Of a stretch of 64,000 nt of DNA, positions 21,797 to 33,151 are shown one piece after another. Under the pieces are notes generated by a model that was given only the letters and a program-made list of their open reading frames with translations, ran no database searches and had not been told where the DNA came from. The stretch comes from Avibacterium paragallinarum (GTDB lineage: Bacteria > Pseudomonadota > Gammaproteobacteria > Enterobacterales > Pasteurellaceae). The stretch spans positions 682,001 to 746,000 of the forward strand of contig NZ_UGHK01000001.1 of NCBI RefSeq assembly GCF_900450705.1, read 5' to 3'. The position numbers and the translations under genes are program-made. Every line of letters begins with the position of its first letter. Within the stretch, counting starts at the first letter, position 1.

Positions 21797-22306
21797 ATGA
21801 CTAAATATACTCAACGTTTCAAACAACAAGTGCTCGACTTTTATCATCAAAATGGAAAAAACCGTTCGCTTACTCGCCAGTATTTTCAGCTTCCCCAAAG
21901 CACGTTAGCACGTTGGATTGCGAAATTTAATCATAATGGAATCAATGGATTAGCTGTGTTAGGTAAAAAACGATGTTATTCTGTTGAGTTTAAATTAAAG
22001 GTTATTCAAGCTATCAAAAAAGGCCAGTGCTCCGCTGAAGCCGCCTGCTTTCGCTTTGATATCCCCAGTTCAGGGATAATTAGTCAATGGTTGCAACGCT
22101 TTGAAAAACAAGGTATAGATGGGTTATTACTCAAACCTAAAGGTCGTCCAAGTATGAAACTCAACTCACCTAAAATGCCACCAACGCCCAAAACAGAAGA
22201 AGAACGCTTGCGTTACCGAATTTTGGAATTAGAAGCGGAGAATGCAATGCTAAAAAAGTTGCAGGAACTCAACCAACAAAAAATGCAGAAAAAGCCGTCA
22301 TCGTAA
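21797..22306 (+). CDS. IS3-family OrfA (helix-turn-helix)
   Basis: The 169-residue OrfA contains two helix-turn-helix units (about residues 20-45 and 70-95: [20 protein letters not shown]) and a C-terminal leucine-zipper-like helix ([20 protein letters not shown]). It binds the element ends and is also the N-terminal half of the OrfAB transposase. An in-phase A AAA AAG heptamer at 22252-22258 is the expected -1 frameshift site. Confidence 0.92.
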   Translation: MTKYTQRFKQQVLDFYHQNGKNRSLTRQYFQLPQSTLARWIAKFNHNGINGLAVLGKKRCYSVEFKLKVIQAIKKGQCSAEAACFRFDIPSSGIISQWLQRFEKQGIDGLLLKPKGRPSMKLNSPKMPPTPKTEEERLRYRILELEAENAMLKKLQELNQQKMQKKPSS

Positions 22307-23136
22307 ATGCCTTACGCTTGCGTTTCCCGTTGGAATTGTTACTCAGGCTAATCGGATTGGCACGCAGTTCGTTCTTTTATCATCTCAAGCCAAAGTCGGA
22401 TAAAAATGTAGCGATTTCACAGAAAATAGAGGAAATTTATCGCAAAAATGACGAAAATTATGGTTATCGTCGAATTACCTTGGAATTAAGGAAATACTTG
22501 ATTATCAACCACAAAAGGGGGCAAGCGATAATGCAACGTTTGGGGTTAAAAGGAAAAAGTAAGCAGAAAAAATATCGTTCTTACCAAGGCAAAGTGGGAC
22601 ACATTGCCGATAATCTGTTGCAACGGGATTTTACGGCAACGATGCCGAATGAGAAGTGGGTAACGGATATCACCGAGTTCAAATGTGCGGAAGGCAAAGT
22701 GTATTTATCGCCGATTAAAGACTTGTTTAATAACGAAATTATTGCTTATGATGTGGCGAGAAGTCCGAGTTTTGAGCAGATAACCAGAATGCTGACCCAG
22801 GCGGTGAACCGATTAGCGGGGGAAAAACCGATACTGCATTCCGACCAAGGGTGGCAGTATCAAATGATGGGTTATCGGGAGATATTGAAAAAACACGGTA
22901 TTACGCAAAGTATGTCGAGAAAAGGCAATTGCCTTGATAATGGTGCGATGGAAAGCTTTTTCGGGCGATTGAAGACGGAATGTTACTTTGGCAAGCGGTT
23001 TGAAACCTTTGAACAGCTTGAAAAAGTGATTCACGAGTACATTCATTACTACAACAATGAGCGTATTCAAGTGAAGCTCAAAGGACTAAGCCCTGTGGAA
23101 TACAGAACTCAGTCCTTGAATGAAATTAGAATATAG
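22258..23136 (+). CDS. IS3-family OrfB (DDE integrase domain), read by -1 frameshift
   Basis: The frame is open from the slippery heptamer at 22252-22258, in the -1 phase to orfA, and ends with TAG at 23134-23136. An rve integrase core is clear: [18 protein letters not shown] and [17 protein letters not shown] hold the D-D-E triad. The TTG at 22318 that would open a separate orfB is changed to CTC in copy B, so the fused OrfAB is the likely product. It carries out transposition through a circular intermediate, as in the IS3 family. All catalytic residues are present. Confidence 0.88.
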   Translation, partial: VAGTQPTKNAEKAVIVNALRLRFPLELLLRLIGLARSSFFYHLKPKSDKNVAISQKIEEIYRKNDENYGYRRITLELRKYLIINHKRGQAIMQRLGLKGKSKQKKYRSYQGKVGHIADNLLQRDFTATMPNEKWVTDITEFKCAEGKVYLSPIKDLFNNEIIAYDVARSPSFEQITRMLTQAVNRLAGEKPILHSDQGWQYQMMGYREILKKHGITQSMSRKGNCLDNGAMESFFGRLKTECYFGKRFETFEQLEKVIHEYIHYYNNERIQVKLKGLSPVEYRTQSLNEIRI

Positions 23137-23205
23137 TCTAACTTTTTGGGGGCAGATCATTTTTTCAATAAAAAAACACCGCACTTTTTAAAATATCTAG
23201 TTAAA

Positions 23206-24705
23206 TTATTTCTTCAACGCCCCCATAATCCCTCGCATAATTTGTTTGGTGATTTGGTTGCGGATATTACGCCCGACGGATTTTGCCACACTGCTCACCA
23301 CTTGTTCGGTAACGCTGAGCTGTTCGCCGCGTTTTTTCTTACCAAATAACATTCGGCTGAGGCTGCCCATAATGCCGTTATCCTCTTCCTGTTGGGCTTG
23401 TTCCGCTTGCTTTTGAGCGACGGCGGCAAGATCCGCTTGTTCTTGCAACATTTCAAAGGCGGAAATGTTGTCCACATAATTATTGTAGTAAGTGTAAAGA
23501 TCATCGTCTTTTACCCATTGCTCACGTTGCTCAAGAGAAATCGGTTTCAGTTGGCTTTTCGGCGGGTAAATATAGGCGATTTCCACTGGTGTTGGCATTC
23601 CTTTTTCATCAAGGAAAGATACCAAAGCCTGCCCCACACCCAACGAGGAAATGCTTTCCACTACATTGACTTTCGGGTTTGAGTGGAAGGTTTCCGCCGC
23701 CGATTTCACCGCTTTTTGATCCCGTGGCGTAAAAGCACGCAAGGCGTGTTGTACGCGGTTACCGAGCTGTCCTAAAACGGTATCGGGCAAATCTAATGGA
23801 TTTTGCGTAACGAAATAGATCCCCACGCCTTTGGAGCGAATCAGGCGAACCACTTGCTCCACTTTATCCACCAGCACCGCCGGGGCACCGTCAAATAATA
23901 AATGGGCTTCGTCAAAGAACATCACAAATTTTGGTTTGTCTGGATCGCCCACTTCAGGCAGTTGTTCAAACAATTCCGCCATTAACCACAGCAAAAACGC
24001 ACTGTACATTCGTGGCGAGTTGATCAATTTTTCTGAATTTAGCACATTGATCACTCCACGCCCATCGCGAGTTTGTAGCCAATCCTCAAGATTTAACGCG
24101 GGCTCACCAAAAAGCTTTGCCGCTCCCTCATTTTCTAAGGTGAGCAAGGCGCGCTGAATTGCACCCACGCTGGCGGCGGAAACATTACCGTACTCTAATT
24201 GGAATGTTTTGGCATTTTCTGCCACATATTTCAGCATCGCACGCAGATCTTTTAAGTCAATCAGCAAAAGCCCTTTATCATCGGCTACGCGGAACACCAA
24301 ATTGAGCAAGCCCTCTTGGGTGGCATTCAAATTGAGCAAACGGGAAAGCAGTAACGGCCCCATTTCCGAAATGGTGGTTCGTAGTGGGATTCCCGTTTCG
24401 CCGAACACGTCCCAAAAAGACACGGGATAGCCCTGCAAATAGCTTTCATCACCCAAATGAAATTGTTTGATACGCTCAGCGACTTTGCCCTGAAACTCGC
24501 CTGCTTTGACTAATCCCGACAAATCCCCTTTCACGTCCACCAAAAAAACGGGTACGCCGTCATCACTGAATGCCTCTGCCATTTTGCGTAAAGTAACGGT
24601 TTTCCCCGTCCCTGTTGCCCCCGCGATCAAGCCGTGACGGTTTGCCATTTTGGCAGTTAATCCTAAGGTTTCACCCTGTTCTGTTTGTGCTAATGAGTAT
24701 TGCAT
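23206..24705 (-). CDS. HerA-like/DUF853 P-loop ATPase (YjgR type)
   Basis: Starting at ATG 24705 (AGAGGC upstream; a TTG 21 bases earlier is less likely) the protein has 499 residues, the same as E. coli YjgR. Walker A is GATGTGKTVTLRK (about residues 29-41) and Walker B is KFVMFFDEAHLLF. Further conserved parts are FVTQNPLDLPD and a basic C-terminal tail. HerA-like ATPases pump DNA or remodel nucleoprotein, but YjgR's own role is not established. The gene ends 47 bases from IS copy A. An uptake sequence lies at 23178-23186. Confidence 0.9.
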   Translation of the reverse strand: MQYSLAQTEQGETLGLTAKMANRHGLIAGATGTGKTVTLRKMAEAFSDDGVPVFLVDVKGDLSGLVKAGEFQGKVAERIKQFHLGDESYLQGYPVSFWDVFGETGIPLRTTISEMGPLLLSRLLNLNATQEGLLNLVFRVADDKGLLLIDLKDLRAMLKYVAENAKTFQLEYGNVSAASVGAIQRALLTLENEGAAKLFGEPALNLEDWLQTRDGRGVINVLNSEKLINSPRMYSAFLLWLMAELFEQLPEVGDPDKPKFVMFFDEAHLLFDGAPAVLVDKVEQVVRLIRSKGVGIYFVTQNPLDLPDTVLGQLGNRVQHALRAFTPRDQKAVKSAAETFHSNPKVNVVESISSLGVGQALVSFLDEKGMPTPVEIAYIYPPKSQLKPISLEQREQWVKDDDLYTYYNNYVDNISAFEMLQEQADLAAVAQKQAEQAQQEEDNGIMGSLSRMLFGKKKRGEQLSVTEQVVSSVAKSVGRNIRNQITKQIMRGIMGALKK

Positions 24706-25084
24706 ACAAGCCTCTGAGTAAGTCAAACTTTTGTAAAGTTAAAGAAAAAATAGAGTGCGGTTAAAAAATTAATTTAATCACAAATTTTAAACGAGAAAAT
24801 AAACATCGCTTCTCATTCCCTATGATAGTGATCTTATTTTTCCATATCATTCATTCCCGTTATCATACCTTACCACTTTCTTTATTACCACTTTAAGCCG
24901 TGATGATAAGCTGTAGATGATGAAGTTTATGGGAGATTATGGTTAAATTTAGTATTAAAAGAACATATAAAAGCCCCTTTGTTGAGGAAATTTGATACAG
25001 TTCCTAAAATACTATGAAAAAACATACTCAACTTTCTGATTTTATGGGAAAATTAACTCTCCTGTTTTCTAATAGAATAAGATT
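24706..25084. other. Intergenic region between divergent yjgR-like and virK-like genes
   Basis: This 379-base A/T-rich stretch holds a partial uptake sequence near 24753. No open frame, tRNA or convincing promoter boxes were found, although two divergent promoters must lie here. Confidence 0.5.
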
Positions 25085-25981
25085 ATGACAACACCTTATT
25101 ATCAATGGCCAAAGCCAGTCTTACTTTATCCAGATCGTAATAACAAGTCTTATCGGTTAAAACGTTTACGTTATCGTTTGCGAAGTTGGTTACATTTTAG
25201 CTATATCAAGAAATTTGAACATTTCGTAAATCAGCAACCTTGGTTAATTAATCTATTAGAATCTCGAGCTGATTGGAGCTATCCTATTGCACATCGTTTT
25301 TTAGATAAACGCTTTACTCGTAAACAACGATTTACGGCGGTTTGTGATAATTTGCAATTTTTACCTATTGAACTTGCAAAATTAGGTATCGCTCCATTGT
25401 GGGAACGTCCCATTTCTTTTGGAGAAGTTATTCCAGATTTTGAGCTTATTCTCACTTTAACGACCCATCAACCAATGGAAGGTTATTGGACGTTTGAGCT
25501 TATTCATAAACCAACAAATGAACTTATCTATTTATTGACCTTTGGTAAAGTGGAAGACGCCTTACTTATTGCTGTTGTGCAGGGACCAAATTGTGAAGGT
25601 TCAAAAGATATCGTAAAACAATTAACAAAGCAGTGTTATGGGTTAAGGCCTGCTTATTTAATGGTTGAAGTGATGAAGATTTTTACTCAAGTTTTAGACT
25701 ATAAGCGTTTGTTGGGAATACCACAGAAGTATCAAAATAAATCTCGTTTTGTTCGGGCTTCTAGATATATAGTAGATTACGATGTGATTTTTAAAGAAAG
25801 TGGAGGCGTTTTAAAAGAATATTGGCAACTTCCAATAGGTATTGAAATGAAAGATTTAGAAACCGTGTCGAGTAATAAGCGATCGATGTATCGTAAACGT
25901 TATGCAATGTTGCAAAATATTCAGCAGGTTTTTTATCAAGTACTCAATGTAAAAAATAATGATAGCTTAAGTTTAAAATAA
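25085..25981 (+). CDS. VirK/YbjX family protein (DUF535)
   Basis: The 298-residue protein has the DUF535 layout: an N-terminal basic segment with FLDKRFTRKQRFTAVCDNLQFL, then GYWTFELIHK, and the C-terminal block around SRFVRASRYIVDYDVIFKES. VirK and YbjX proteins are linked to outer-membrane integrity and resistance to antimicrobial peptides in enterobacteria. The mechanism is unknown. There is no signal peptide or membrane segment. It stands alone on the + strand, and the ribosome-binding site is weak. Confidence 0.85.
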   Translation: MTTPYYQWPKPVLLYPDRNNKSYRLKRLRYRLRSWLHFSYIKKFEHFVNQQPWLINLLESRADWSYPIAHRFLDKRFTRKQRFTAVCDNLQFLPIELAKLGIAPLWERPISFGEVIPDFELILTLTTHQPMEGYWTFELIHKPTNELIYLLTFGKVEDALLIAVVQGPNCEGSKDIVKQLTKQCYGLRPAYLMVEVMKIFTQVLDYKRLLGIPQKYQNKSRFVRASRYIVDYDVIFKESGGVLKEYWQLPIGIEMKDLETVSSNKRSMYRKRYAMLQNIQQVFYQVLNVKNNDSLSLK

Positions 25982-26091
25982 GATCAGGTAATGTATAAGG
26001 GAGAGCTGATTTTAGAGCTAAAAACAATATTAAAAAATACCGCACTTTACATTTGAAAAATCAGGGCGAATTGCCCTGATTGAGTGAGAAA

Positions 26092-27393
26092 TTATTCCAA
26101 ACGTTCGCCGTGTGAAGTGAGATCTAAACCTTGACGTTCTTCATCTCTCTCTACGCGAAGTGTCATAAATTTGCTCATTCCCCATAATAAAGCGAACGAA
26201 ACCGCACTGCTATAAACGAGAGTGATAAGGACGCTTTCAATTTGTATCCAAAGGCTTGCCCCTTCGCTGCCCGTAATGTCGGCGGAAACGAAAATGCCAG
26301 TTAAAACGGCTCCCACAATTCCACCAATACCGTGGATTCCAAAGGCGTCTAAGGAATCATCGTAGCCTAATTTGTATTTGAGTTTGGTTACGGAGAAGAA
26401 GCAGATCACACTGGTGATAAAGCCAATGAAAACCGCACTTTGTGCATCAACAAAGCCTGCCGCAGGGGTGATACCCACTAACCCCGCCACAGCCCCCGAA
26501 GCCAAGCCTAAGGCGGACGGTTTGTGGCGATAGCAAGCTTCACATAAAATCCACGCTAATGCACCAACAGCGGCAGAAATTTGTGTGGTTACCATTGCCA
26601 TTCCCGCACGACTGTCGGCTGCGAGGGCAGATCCTGCGTTGAAGCCGAACCAGCCAATCCATAACATCGCACAGCCAATCAGAGTGAGGGTGAGGTTATA
26701 GGGTGGCATTGCGTCTTTGCCATAGCCGATACGTTTGCCGATGAACATCGCAGCGCATAGCCCCGCAACGCCCGCATTAATGTGAATGACCGTGCCACCC
26801 GCGTAATCTAACACGCCGTCTTCCGCAAGCCAACCGCCAATGCCCCAAACCCAGTGAGCGGTCGGTACATAAACGAGTAATGTCCATAATCCAACGAAAA
26901 TTAACACCGCACTAAATTTCATACGCTCAGCGAATGCACCCGTCATAATCGCCCCTGCGATGATAGCGAATGCCATTTGGAAGAGCATAAACACGGATTC
27001 AGGAATGGTGCTTGCACCAGGATAAACCGTGAGTTGTTCTTGTGCGGTGAACACGTTTAAGCCGTGTAAAAATAGACGATCTAGCCCGCCAATAAAGGTG
27101 TTGTTAGGTGTGAATGCAAGGCTATACCCGCACACAAACCAAATGACGGCAATGAGGCTACAAGCGGCAAAACTTTGCACCATTACGGATAAAATATTTT
27201 TCTTGCGAACCATTCCCGCATAAAACAGGGCTAGCCCAGGGATTGTCATAAACAGAACTAAAATGGCGGATAACATTACCCAAGCGGTATCCCCCGCACT
27301 AATGACTGAGAAAGGTTGCACCCAGTCTGATAAGGCCGCGTGCGATGTCAGGGGGAAGCATAAAAGGGTTAATAACCCACTGAATTTTTTCAT
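26092..27393 (-). CDS. amtB: Ammonium transporter AmtB
   Basis: The start at ATG 27393 (GAGGAA seven bases upstream) gives 433 residues with a signal sequence (MKKFSGLLTLLCFPLTSHA) and about eleven membrane helices. Conserved AmtB features are visible: FYAGMVRKKN, HWVWGIGGWL, DYAGGTVIHINAG (with a pore His) and FGIHGIGGIVGAVLTG (second pore His). The trimer conducts ammonia across the inner membrane and is normally blocked by PII under nitrogen excess. The PII gene directly upstream, 28 bases away, carries a nonsense codon, so this control may be lost. Confidence 0.95.
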   Translation of the reverse strand: MKKFSGLLTLLCFPLTSHAALSDWVQPFSVISAGDTAWVMLSAILVLFMTIPGLALFYAGMVRKKNILSVMVQSFAACSLIAVIWFVCGYSLAFTPNNTFIGGLDRLFLHGLNVFTAQEQLTVYPGASTIPESVFMLFQMAFAIIAGAIMTGAFAERMKFSAVLIFVGLWTLLVYVPTAHWVWGIGGWLAEDGVLDYAGGTVIHINAGVAGLCAAMFIGKRIGYGKDAMPPYNLTLTLIGCAMLWIGWFGFNAGSALAADSRAGMAMVTTQISAAVGALAWILCEACYRHKPSALGLASGAVAGLVGITPAAGFVDAQSAVFIGFITSVICFFSVTKLKYKLGYDDSLDAFGIHGIGGIVGAVLTGIFVSADITGSEGASLWIQIESVLITLVYSSAVSFALLWGMSKFMTLRVERDEERQGLDLTSHGERLE

Positions 27394-27421
27394 TTTGCGA
27401 TTCCTCAATTCGTTTTCTATG

Positions 27422-27760
<339 letters not shown>

Positions 27761-27822
27761 AAAGTTCTCCTGTATGATGGTTAGTATAATTAATGTTGTG
27801 TTTGCTTTGAATTTTCTATATA

Positions 27823-27851
27823 AAAATACAAATTTGATTGGATATTGTCAA
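27823..27851 (-). promoter_or_regulatory. Promoter of glnK-amtB
   Basis: On the reverse strand a perfect TTGACA (27846-27851) is 17 bases from TATTTT (27823-27828), about 60 bases ahead of the glnK start. This is a sigma-70 type; no GG-N10-GC sigma-54 element was seen. Confidence 0.6.
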
Positions 27852-27995
27852 ATAATAAGATAATTTGTTTATATAATATTTCAAATTGAAAGTAATTTGA
27901 GATAACGAATTGAAGATAGTGTAAGTAATAAGATAAGGTGGATTTGTGCAGGTTTATTTTGAAATCAAATGACTATAGTTTGATGGTGGGAAGAA

Positions 27996-28021
27996 GCCCA
28001 TTGTTTATTCAAACAATGGGC
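27996..28021 (-). terminator. Hairpin downstream of carB
   Basis: A perfect 11-bp stem, GCCCATTGTTT/AAACAATGGGC, closes a 4-base loop 48 bases after the carB stop. On the reverse strand only TTCTTCCC follows, so it is a weak terminator or a processing structure. The rest of 27761-28069 holds the glnK promoter and nothing else recognised. Confidence 0.45.
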
Positions 28022-28069
28022 GATCTAAGAGATAACCCCTACAACGAAATAGAAGGGTAATTTCTCTAA

Positions 28070-31000
28070 TTAACGTTTTAGCGACTGCAGTGGGTAAACA
28101 GCATAATCATCTAAATTTTTCACACTCTCAACTAAGGCTTCTGCCGCCGCGAGGGTGGTTTGGATAAAGACTTTTTGTTGCAATGCACTGTGGCGAATGG
28201 AATGGCTATCTTCCACGCTTTCCGGCAGGCTGCCGACGGTATTAATCACCATCGCAATTTCGCTGTTTTTGATCGCGTCCACGATATGCGGGCGGCCTTC
28301 ACGCACTTTATTGACGATTTGGGCGAATACACCGTTTTCGCGTAAAAATTTTGCTGTGCCGATGGTGGCACATAAGCCGTAGCCTTGTTCTTGCAAGCGT
28401 TGGGCGATAGGCAGCAAGCGGGCTTTGTCTTTGTCATCCACGGAAAGGAATACTTTGCCGGTTTTCGCAATGCGTTCGCCTGCCCCTAGTTGAGCTTTGA
28501 TAAAGGCTTCTGCAAAGGTTTGCCCCACGCCCATCACTTCCCCTGTGGAACGCATTTCAGGCCCTAAAATGGTGTCCACGCCTGGGAATTTAATGAATGG
28601 GAACACGGCTTCTTTCACCGCATAAAAGTGCGGTTGGATTTCGCCTTGAATTTGCTGTTTTTGTAAGCTTATCCCTGCCATTACACGTGCGGCGATTTTG
28701 GCTAACGGTCGCCCTGTGGCTTTGCTCACAAACGGCACAGTACGGCTGGCGCGCGGGTTCACTTCTAACACATAAATCACGCCATCTTGCACGGCAAATT
28801 GCACATTCATCAAGCCCACTACGTTCAAGGCTTTTGCCATTGCCACTGTTTGACGGCGAATTTCATCTTGAATTTCTGTGCTTAAGGAATAAGGCGGAAG
28901 CGAGCAAGCGCTATCACCACTGTGAATCCCAGCTTGTTCAATATGCTGCATAATGCCACCAATCACCACTTGCTCGCCATCGCAAATGCAATCTACGTCC
29001 ACTTCAATGGCGTTGTTTAAGAAGTGATCAAGCAAAATTGGGCTGTCTTCGGAAACCTGCACCGCTTCACGCATATATTTGTTCAGTTCGTCCACGTTAT
29101 ACACGATTTGCATTGCTCGTCCGCCTAGCACATAGGAAGGGCGTACCACCAGCGGATAGCCCACTTCTTCCGCTAATTGCACCGCTTCAATGGCATTGCG
29201 TGCCGTGCGGTTATTCGGCTGTTTTAAGCCGAGTTGTTGCAGAATTTGTTGGAAGCGTTCGCGATCTTCGGCAGCGTCAATGCTGTCTGCGGACGTGCCG
29301 ATAATATTTACGCCATTTTCCGCCAAGGCATTGGCAAGTTTTAATGGGGTTTGACCGCCATAATGCACGATCACGCCATAAGGCTGTTCAACGTGAATGA
29401 TTTCTAACACATCTTCAAGGGTGAGCGGCTCAAAATAAAGGCGGTCTGAGGTGTCAAAATCGGTAGAAACCGTTTCAGGGTTACAGTTCACCATAATGGT
29501 TTCAAAGCCGCTTTCACGCAAGGCAAGGGCAGCGTGTACACAGCAATAATCAAACTCAATACCTTGCCCGATACGGTTCGGCCCACCACCTAAGATCATA
29601 ATTTTTTTACGATCAGAAGGATTGGCTTCACATTCTTCTTCATAGGTGGAATAAAGGTATGCGGTGTCGGATTTAAATTCGCCCGCACAAGTATCCACGT
29701 GCTTATAAACTGGGTGAAGATTGAAAGATTTGCGTAAATTTCGCACCGCACTTTCCGTGCTTTTTACCAGCTGGGCAATACGTTTATCGGAGAACCCTTT
29801 GCGTTTTAAACGGCGTAGTTCGGCGTAATCCAATTGCTCTAGCGTTTTTTGCTCAAGCGCCAGTTCTTCCTGCACAAGATCTTGAATTTGCACCAAGAAC
29901 CACGGATCGATTTTGGAATAATGATGCACTTCTTCTAGGCTAAACCCTGCGCCAAAGGCATCTGCCACATAAAGAATGCGGTTAGGGCCGGGGTTGCCAA
30001 GCTCGGTGCGGATTTTTTCTGGTGCTTCAGACAGCAAATTGAACCCACAAATGCCTATTTCCAGGCCACGCAAGGCTTTTTGCAAGCTTTCTTGGAAAGT
30101 GCGTCCCATTGCCATCACTTCCCCTACGGATTTCATTTGCGTGGTTAAACGATCGTCCGCTTGTGGGAATTTTTCAAAGGCAAAGCGTGGCACTTTGGTA
30201 ACCACATAATCAATAGACGGTTCAAAAGAGGCAGGGATTAATCCCCCCGTGATGTCGTTACGCAATTCATTGAGCGTATAGCCCACGGCTAATTTTGCTG
30301 CCACTTTGGCAATCGGGAAGCCTGTGGCTTTTGAGGCAAGGGCAGAAGAACGGCTCACACGCGGGTTCATTTCAATCACAATCATTTCGCCATTGGCGGG
30401 ATTAATGGCAAATTGCACATTTGAACCGCCCGTATCCACGCCAATTTCACGCAATACCGCAAGGCTGGCGTTACGCATAATTTGATATTCTTTATCGGTG
30501 AGTGTTTGCGCTGGCGCAACGGTGATGGAATCGCCTGTATGCACGCCCATTGGGTCAAAATTCTCAATGGAGCAAACGATAATGCAGTTATCCGCTTTAT
30601 CACGCACCACTTCCATTTCGTATTCTTTCCAACCTAGCACCGATTGTTCGATAAGTAATTCGTGGGTTGGCGAGGCATCAAAACCGCGTTCGCAAATGGC
30701 GACAAATTCATCACGGTTATAGGCGATCCCACCGCCAGAACCGCCCATTGTGAAAGAAGGACGAATAAGCGTCGGAAAGCCCACTTCGGCTTGTGCTGCC
30801 CAAGCTTCATCGAAAGTATGGCAAACAAAGGATTTTGGTGTATTTAAGCCGATTTTCGCCATTGCTTCTTTGAAACGACCACGATCTTCCGCTTTATCAA
30901 TGGCATCTTCGCTCGCTCCAATCAGCTCCACGCCGTATTTTTTCAGCACGCCATTTTTGGAAAGATCTAAGGCACAGTTCAACGCGGTTTGCCCGCCCAT

Positions 31001-31267
31001 TGTTGGCAAAATGGCATCGGGGCGTTCTTTCTCAATGATTTTTTCTACCGTCTGCCAAGTGATCGGCTCGATGTAGGTAACGTCCGCCATATCGGGGTCG
31101 GTCATAATGGTGGCTGGGTTGGAATTTACCAGCACCAATTTATATCCCTCTTCACGCAAGGCTTTACACGCCTGTGTGCCTGAGTAGTCAAATTCACAAG
31201 CCTGCCCAATCACAATCGGGCCTGCACCGATAATTAATATTGTCTTTATGTCTGTACGTTTTGGCAT
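28070..31267 (-). CDS. carB: Carbamoyl-phosphate synthase large subunit
   Basis: The 1065-residue protein is the duplicated ATP-grasp subunit. Both halves carry nucleotide-binding starts ([40 protein letters not shown]) and a C-terminal MGS-like allosteric domain. It uses ammonia from CarA, bicarbonate and two ATP to make carbamoyl phosphate for pyrimidine and arginine synthesis. It lies 20 bases after an unknown membrane-protein gene that separates it from carA. The length is close to the E. coli enzyme (1073). Confidence 0.97.
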   Translation of the reverse strand: MPKRTDIKTILIIGAGPIVIGQACEFDYSGTQACKALREEGYKLVLVNSNPATIMTDPDMADVTYIEPITWQTVEKIIEKERPDAILPTMGGQTALNCALDLSKNGVLKKYGVELIGASEDAIDKAEDRGRFKEAMAKIGLNTPKSFVCHTFDEAWAAQAEVGFPTLIRPSFTMGGSGGGIAYNRDEFVAICERGFDASPTHELLIEQSVLGWKEYEMEVVRDKADNCIIVCSIENFDPMGVHTGDSITVAPAQTLTDKEYQIMRNASLAVLREIGVDTGGSNVQFAINPANGEMIVIEMNPRVSRSSALASKATGFPIAKVAAKLAVGYTLNELRNDITGGLIPASFEPSIDYVVTKVPRFAFEKFPQADDRLTTQMKSVGEVMAMGRTFQESLQKALRGLEIGICGFNLLSEAPEKIRTELGNPGPNRILYVADAFGAGFSLEEVHHYSKIDPWFLVQIQDLVQEELALEQKTLEQLDYAELRRLKRKGFSDKRIAQLVKSTESAVRNLRKSFNLHPVYKHVDTCAGEFKSDTAYLYSTYEEECEANPSDRKKIMILGGGPNRIGQGIEFDYCCVHAALALRESGFETIMVNCNPETVSTDFDTSDRLYFEPLTLEDVLEIIHVEQPYGVIVHYGGQTPLKLANALAENGVNIIGTSADSIDAAEDRERFQQILQQLGLKQPNNRTARNAIEAVQLAEEVGYPLVVRPSYVLGGRAMQIVYNVDELNKYMREAVQVSEDSPILLDHFLNNAIEVDVDCICDGEQVVIGGIMQHIEQAGIHSGDSACSLPPYSLSTEIQDEIRRQTVAMAKALNVVGLMNVQFAVQDGVIYVLEVNPRASRTVPFVSKATGRPLAKIAARVMAGISLQKQQIQGEIQPHFYAVKEAVFPFIKFPGVDTILGPEMRSTGEVMGVGQTFAEAFIKAQLGAGERIAKTGKVFLSVDDKDKARLLPIAQRLQEQGYGLCATIGTAKFLRENGVFAQIVNKVREGRPHIVDAIKNSEIAMVINTVGSLPESVEDSHSIRHSALQQKVFIQTTLAAAEALVESVKNLDDYAVYPLQSLKR

Positions 31268-31287
31268 TTTTTATAGTCTCTTTTTAC

Positions 31288-31851
31288 TTAAATTGGAATG
31301 ATTCGATAAATATATACAGTTTTGGAAAATAAAAGAATAATAATCATTAATAACCAAGATAAACCACAAAGCATCCCAATATAGATAGGAATGCTACTCA
31401 CAGATCCTTTAAAACCACATAGCATTTTTTTAATTAATTCTGGTTTTTCTTTAATAAACTCTTCTAATTCTTTTTTCTCTCTTTCTTTTGCAAGCTTCAA
31501 TGTATCGTTATATTTATCTATAGACGAAAATACTCCTCTCTGACCACTAGCGATCGCTAACTTCTTTTCTATATCAAACAATTTCATTTCCCATACTTCG
31601 TGCCAATATTTCGCTCCAATAGCACCTCTTGTTTGAAGGAAAGACATAATAATTCCTATAATTGGTATTATATAATAAATTAGGGTGACAGATTTCCCAT
31701 CAGAAAACATTGTTGTAAAAACTGAGAATAAAATACCTTGAAATACTAGGAAAAAATTATTTCGTGTAGTTATTTGCTCCGCTTCAAACCTTCTATTTTC
31801 TATACATATATTATATAACTCAATTTGTTCAGGATATTTTTTATTATTCAC
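31288..31851 (-). CDS. Membrane protein of unknown function inside the car operon
   Basis: The likely start is GTG 31851, since AGGTGAAAG precedes it; a GTG at 31860 is also in frame. The product is about 187 residues. It has a charged N-terminal helix, two hydrophobic segments ([32 protein letters not shown]), a long charged central part with coiled-coil character ([19 protein letters not shown]), and a third segment near the end ([20 protein letters not shown]). It overlaps the end of carA by eight bases and ends 20 bases before carB, so it is translated with them. It is more A/T rich than carAB, which suggests acquisition. It vaguely recalls RipA-type small membrane proteins (low certainty). 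Confidence 0.7.
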   Translation of the reverse strand: MNNKKYPEQIELYNICIENRRFEAEQITTRNNFFLVFQGILFSVFTTMFSDGKSVTLIYYIIPIIGIIMSFLQTRGAIGAKYWHEVWEMKLFDIEKKLAIASGQRGVFSSIDKYNDTLKLAKEREKKELEEFIKEKPELIKKMLCGFKGSVSSIPIYIGMLCGLSWLLMIIILLFSKTVYIYRIIPI

Positions 31852-32971
31852 AGCTTTCACCTATATTTTTAATAAACTTATCAAACAAATACGCTACATC
31901 ATTTGGGCCGGGGCTGGCTTCGGGGTGGCCTTGGAAAGAAAACGCCACTTGGTCGGTGAGTTCAATGCCTTGCACGGAATCATCAAATAAAGAGCGGTGG
32001 GTTATTTTCACATTTTTTGGCAAGCTGTGTTCGTCCACTTCAAAACCGTGGTTTTGGCTGGTGATATACACTTTTTGCGTATCCAAATCTTGCACGGGGT
32101 GGTTTGCACCGTGATGCCCGAATGGCATTTTTTTCGTTTTACCGCCTACGGCAAGCCCGAGTAATTGATGCCCTAAACAAATGCCGAAAATCGGTTTTTT
32201 CGTTTTGAGCAAGGTTTGAATATTGCTGATGGCATAATAACAAGGCTCAGGATCGCCTGGGCCATTGGATAAGAAAATGCCGTCAGGTTGATAGGCTAGC
32301 ACTTCTTCTGCTGAGGTTTTAGCTGGCACAACGGTAATTTTACAGCCTCGTTCGGCGAGCATTCGTAGAATATTGTGCTTCACGCCGAAATCGTAAGCGA
32401 CAATATGATATTTCTGTTCTAGCTCGGAATGATACCCTTTGCCTAATTGCCATTCTCCTTGCGACCATTCATAAGGCGTTTGGCAGGTGACTTCTTGAGC
32501 TAAATCTTTGCCCGCCATTGAGCCAAAACTTTGTGCCAGTGTAAGGGCTTGTTGTTCATCGATTTCACCCGCCATAATGCAACCTGCCATTGCCCCTTTA
32601 TCCCGTAAAATTCGTGTTAAACGGCGGGTATCAATGTCTGCAATCGCCACCACATTATTCGCTTTTAAGTAATCAGCAAGGCTCTGATTGGCACGGAAGT
32701 TGCTGTGTAATAAAGGCAAATCACGAATGATTAAGCCACTGGCATATACCGCATCGCTTTCTTGATCTTCATTATTTGTGCCGGTGTTGCCAATATGGGG
32801 ATAGGTGAGGGTAACAATTTGTTGGAAATAGGAAGGATCGGTCAAAATTTCTTGATAACCCGTCATTGAGGTATTAAAAACCACTTCGCCAATGGTTGTT
32901 CCACTTGCACCAATAGATCTGCCGTGAAACACCGTGCCGTCAGCCAATACTAAAATCGCTGAATCAGACAT
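31844..32971 (-). CDS. carA: Carbamoyl-phosphate synthase small subunit
   Basis: From ATG 32971 (AAGGAG nearby) the 375-residue glutaminase subunit reads [20 protein letters not shown]. The class I amidotransferase motif [13 protein letters not shown] holds the catalytic Cys, and [12 protein letters not shown] holds the His. It releases ammonia from glutamine and channels it to CarB. A longer in-frame upstream extension is not conserved and lies in the leader. Its last bases overlap the unknown membrane gene. Confidence 0.97.
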   Translation of the reverse strand: MSDSAILVLADGTVFHGRSIGASGTTIGEVVFNTSMTGYQEILTDPSYFQQIVTLTYPHIGNTGTNNEDQESDAVYASGLIIRDLPLLHSNFRANQSLADYLKANNVVAIADIDTRRLTRILRDKGAMAGCIMAGEIDEQQALTLAQSFGSMAGKDLAQEVTCQTPYEWSQGEWQLGKGYHSELEQKYHIVAYDFGVKHNILRMLAERGCKITVVPAKTSAEEVLAYQPDGIFLSNGPGDPEPCYYAISNIQTLLKTKKPIFGICLGHQLLGLAVGGKTKKMPFGHHGANHPVQDLDTQKVYITSQNHGFEVDEHSLPKNVKITHRSLFDDSVQGIELTDQVAFSFQGHPEASPGPNDVAYLFDKFIKNIGESCE

Positions 32972-33095
32972 AAAATACTCCTTAATTGTAATGGTCGAAC
33001 ACTTACGAATGCTCATTAACCGCAATTTAGCTTGTGTTACTTTTAACAAAGGGCTAAATTTGCCTGTATGTCTAGCCATCGAGCTAAACTGACTA

Positions 33096-33124
33096 AGTGT
33101 AAAAGACTCTGGTTAATAATTCAA
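33096..33124 (-). promoter_or_regulatory. Promoter of carA, overlapping a possible ArgR half-site
   Basis: On the reverse strand TTGAAT (33119-33124) and TACACT (33096-33101) are 17 bases apart, about 120 bases before carA. The -35 region TTGAATTATTAA resembles half of an ARG box. ArgR control of carAB is known in E. coli; here it is inferred. Confidence 0.5.
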
Positions 33125-33151
33125 GTAAATTCGAAAAAGGTTTTTTAGGGA

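Larger units (their letters stand above)
21740..23159 (+). mobile_element. IS3-family (IS150-type) insertion sequence, copy A
   Basis: The element is 1420 bp with 26-bp imperfect terminal repeats (3 mismatches) that start TGATCTGC and end GCAGATCA. It carries two overlapping-phase frames, orfA and orfB. A second copy in the opposite orientation lies at 34605-36751 and has exactly the same length once its nested insertion is removed. No direct repeat flanks this copy (gtg on the left, ttt on the right). The site is 35 bases after rpoC. Confidence 0.94.

Noticed and set aside
21737-23162. Target-site duplication of IS3 copy A
   Set aside because: The three to four bases on each side (gtg / ttt) do not match.
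32972-33079. 36-residue N-terminal extension of CarA
   Set aside because: It is not conserved in CarA, and AAGGAG stands before the inner ATG at 32971.
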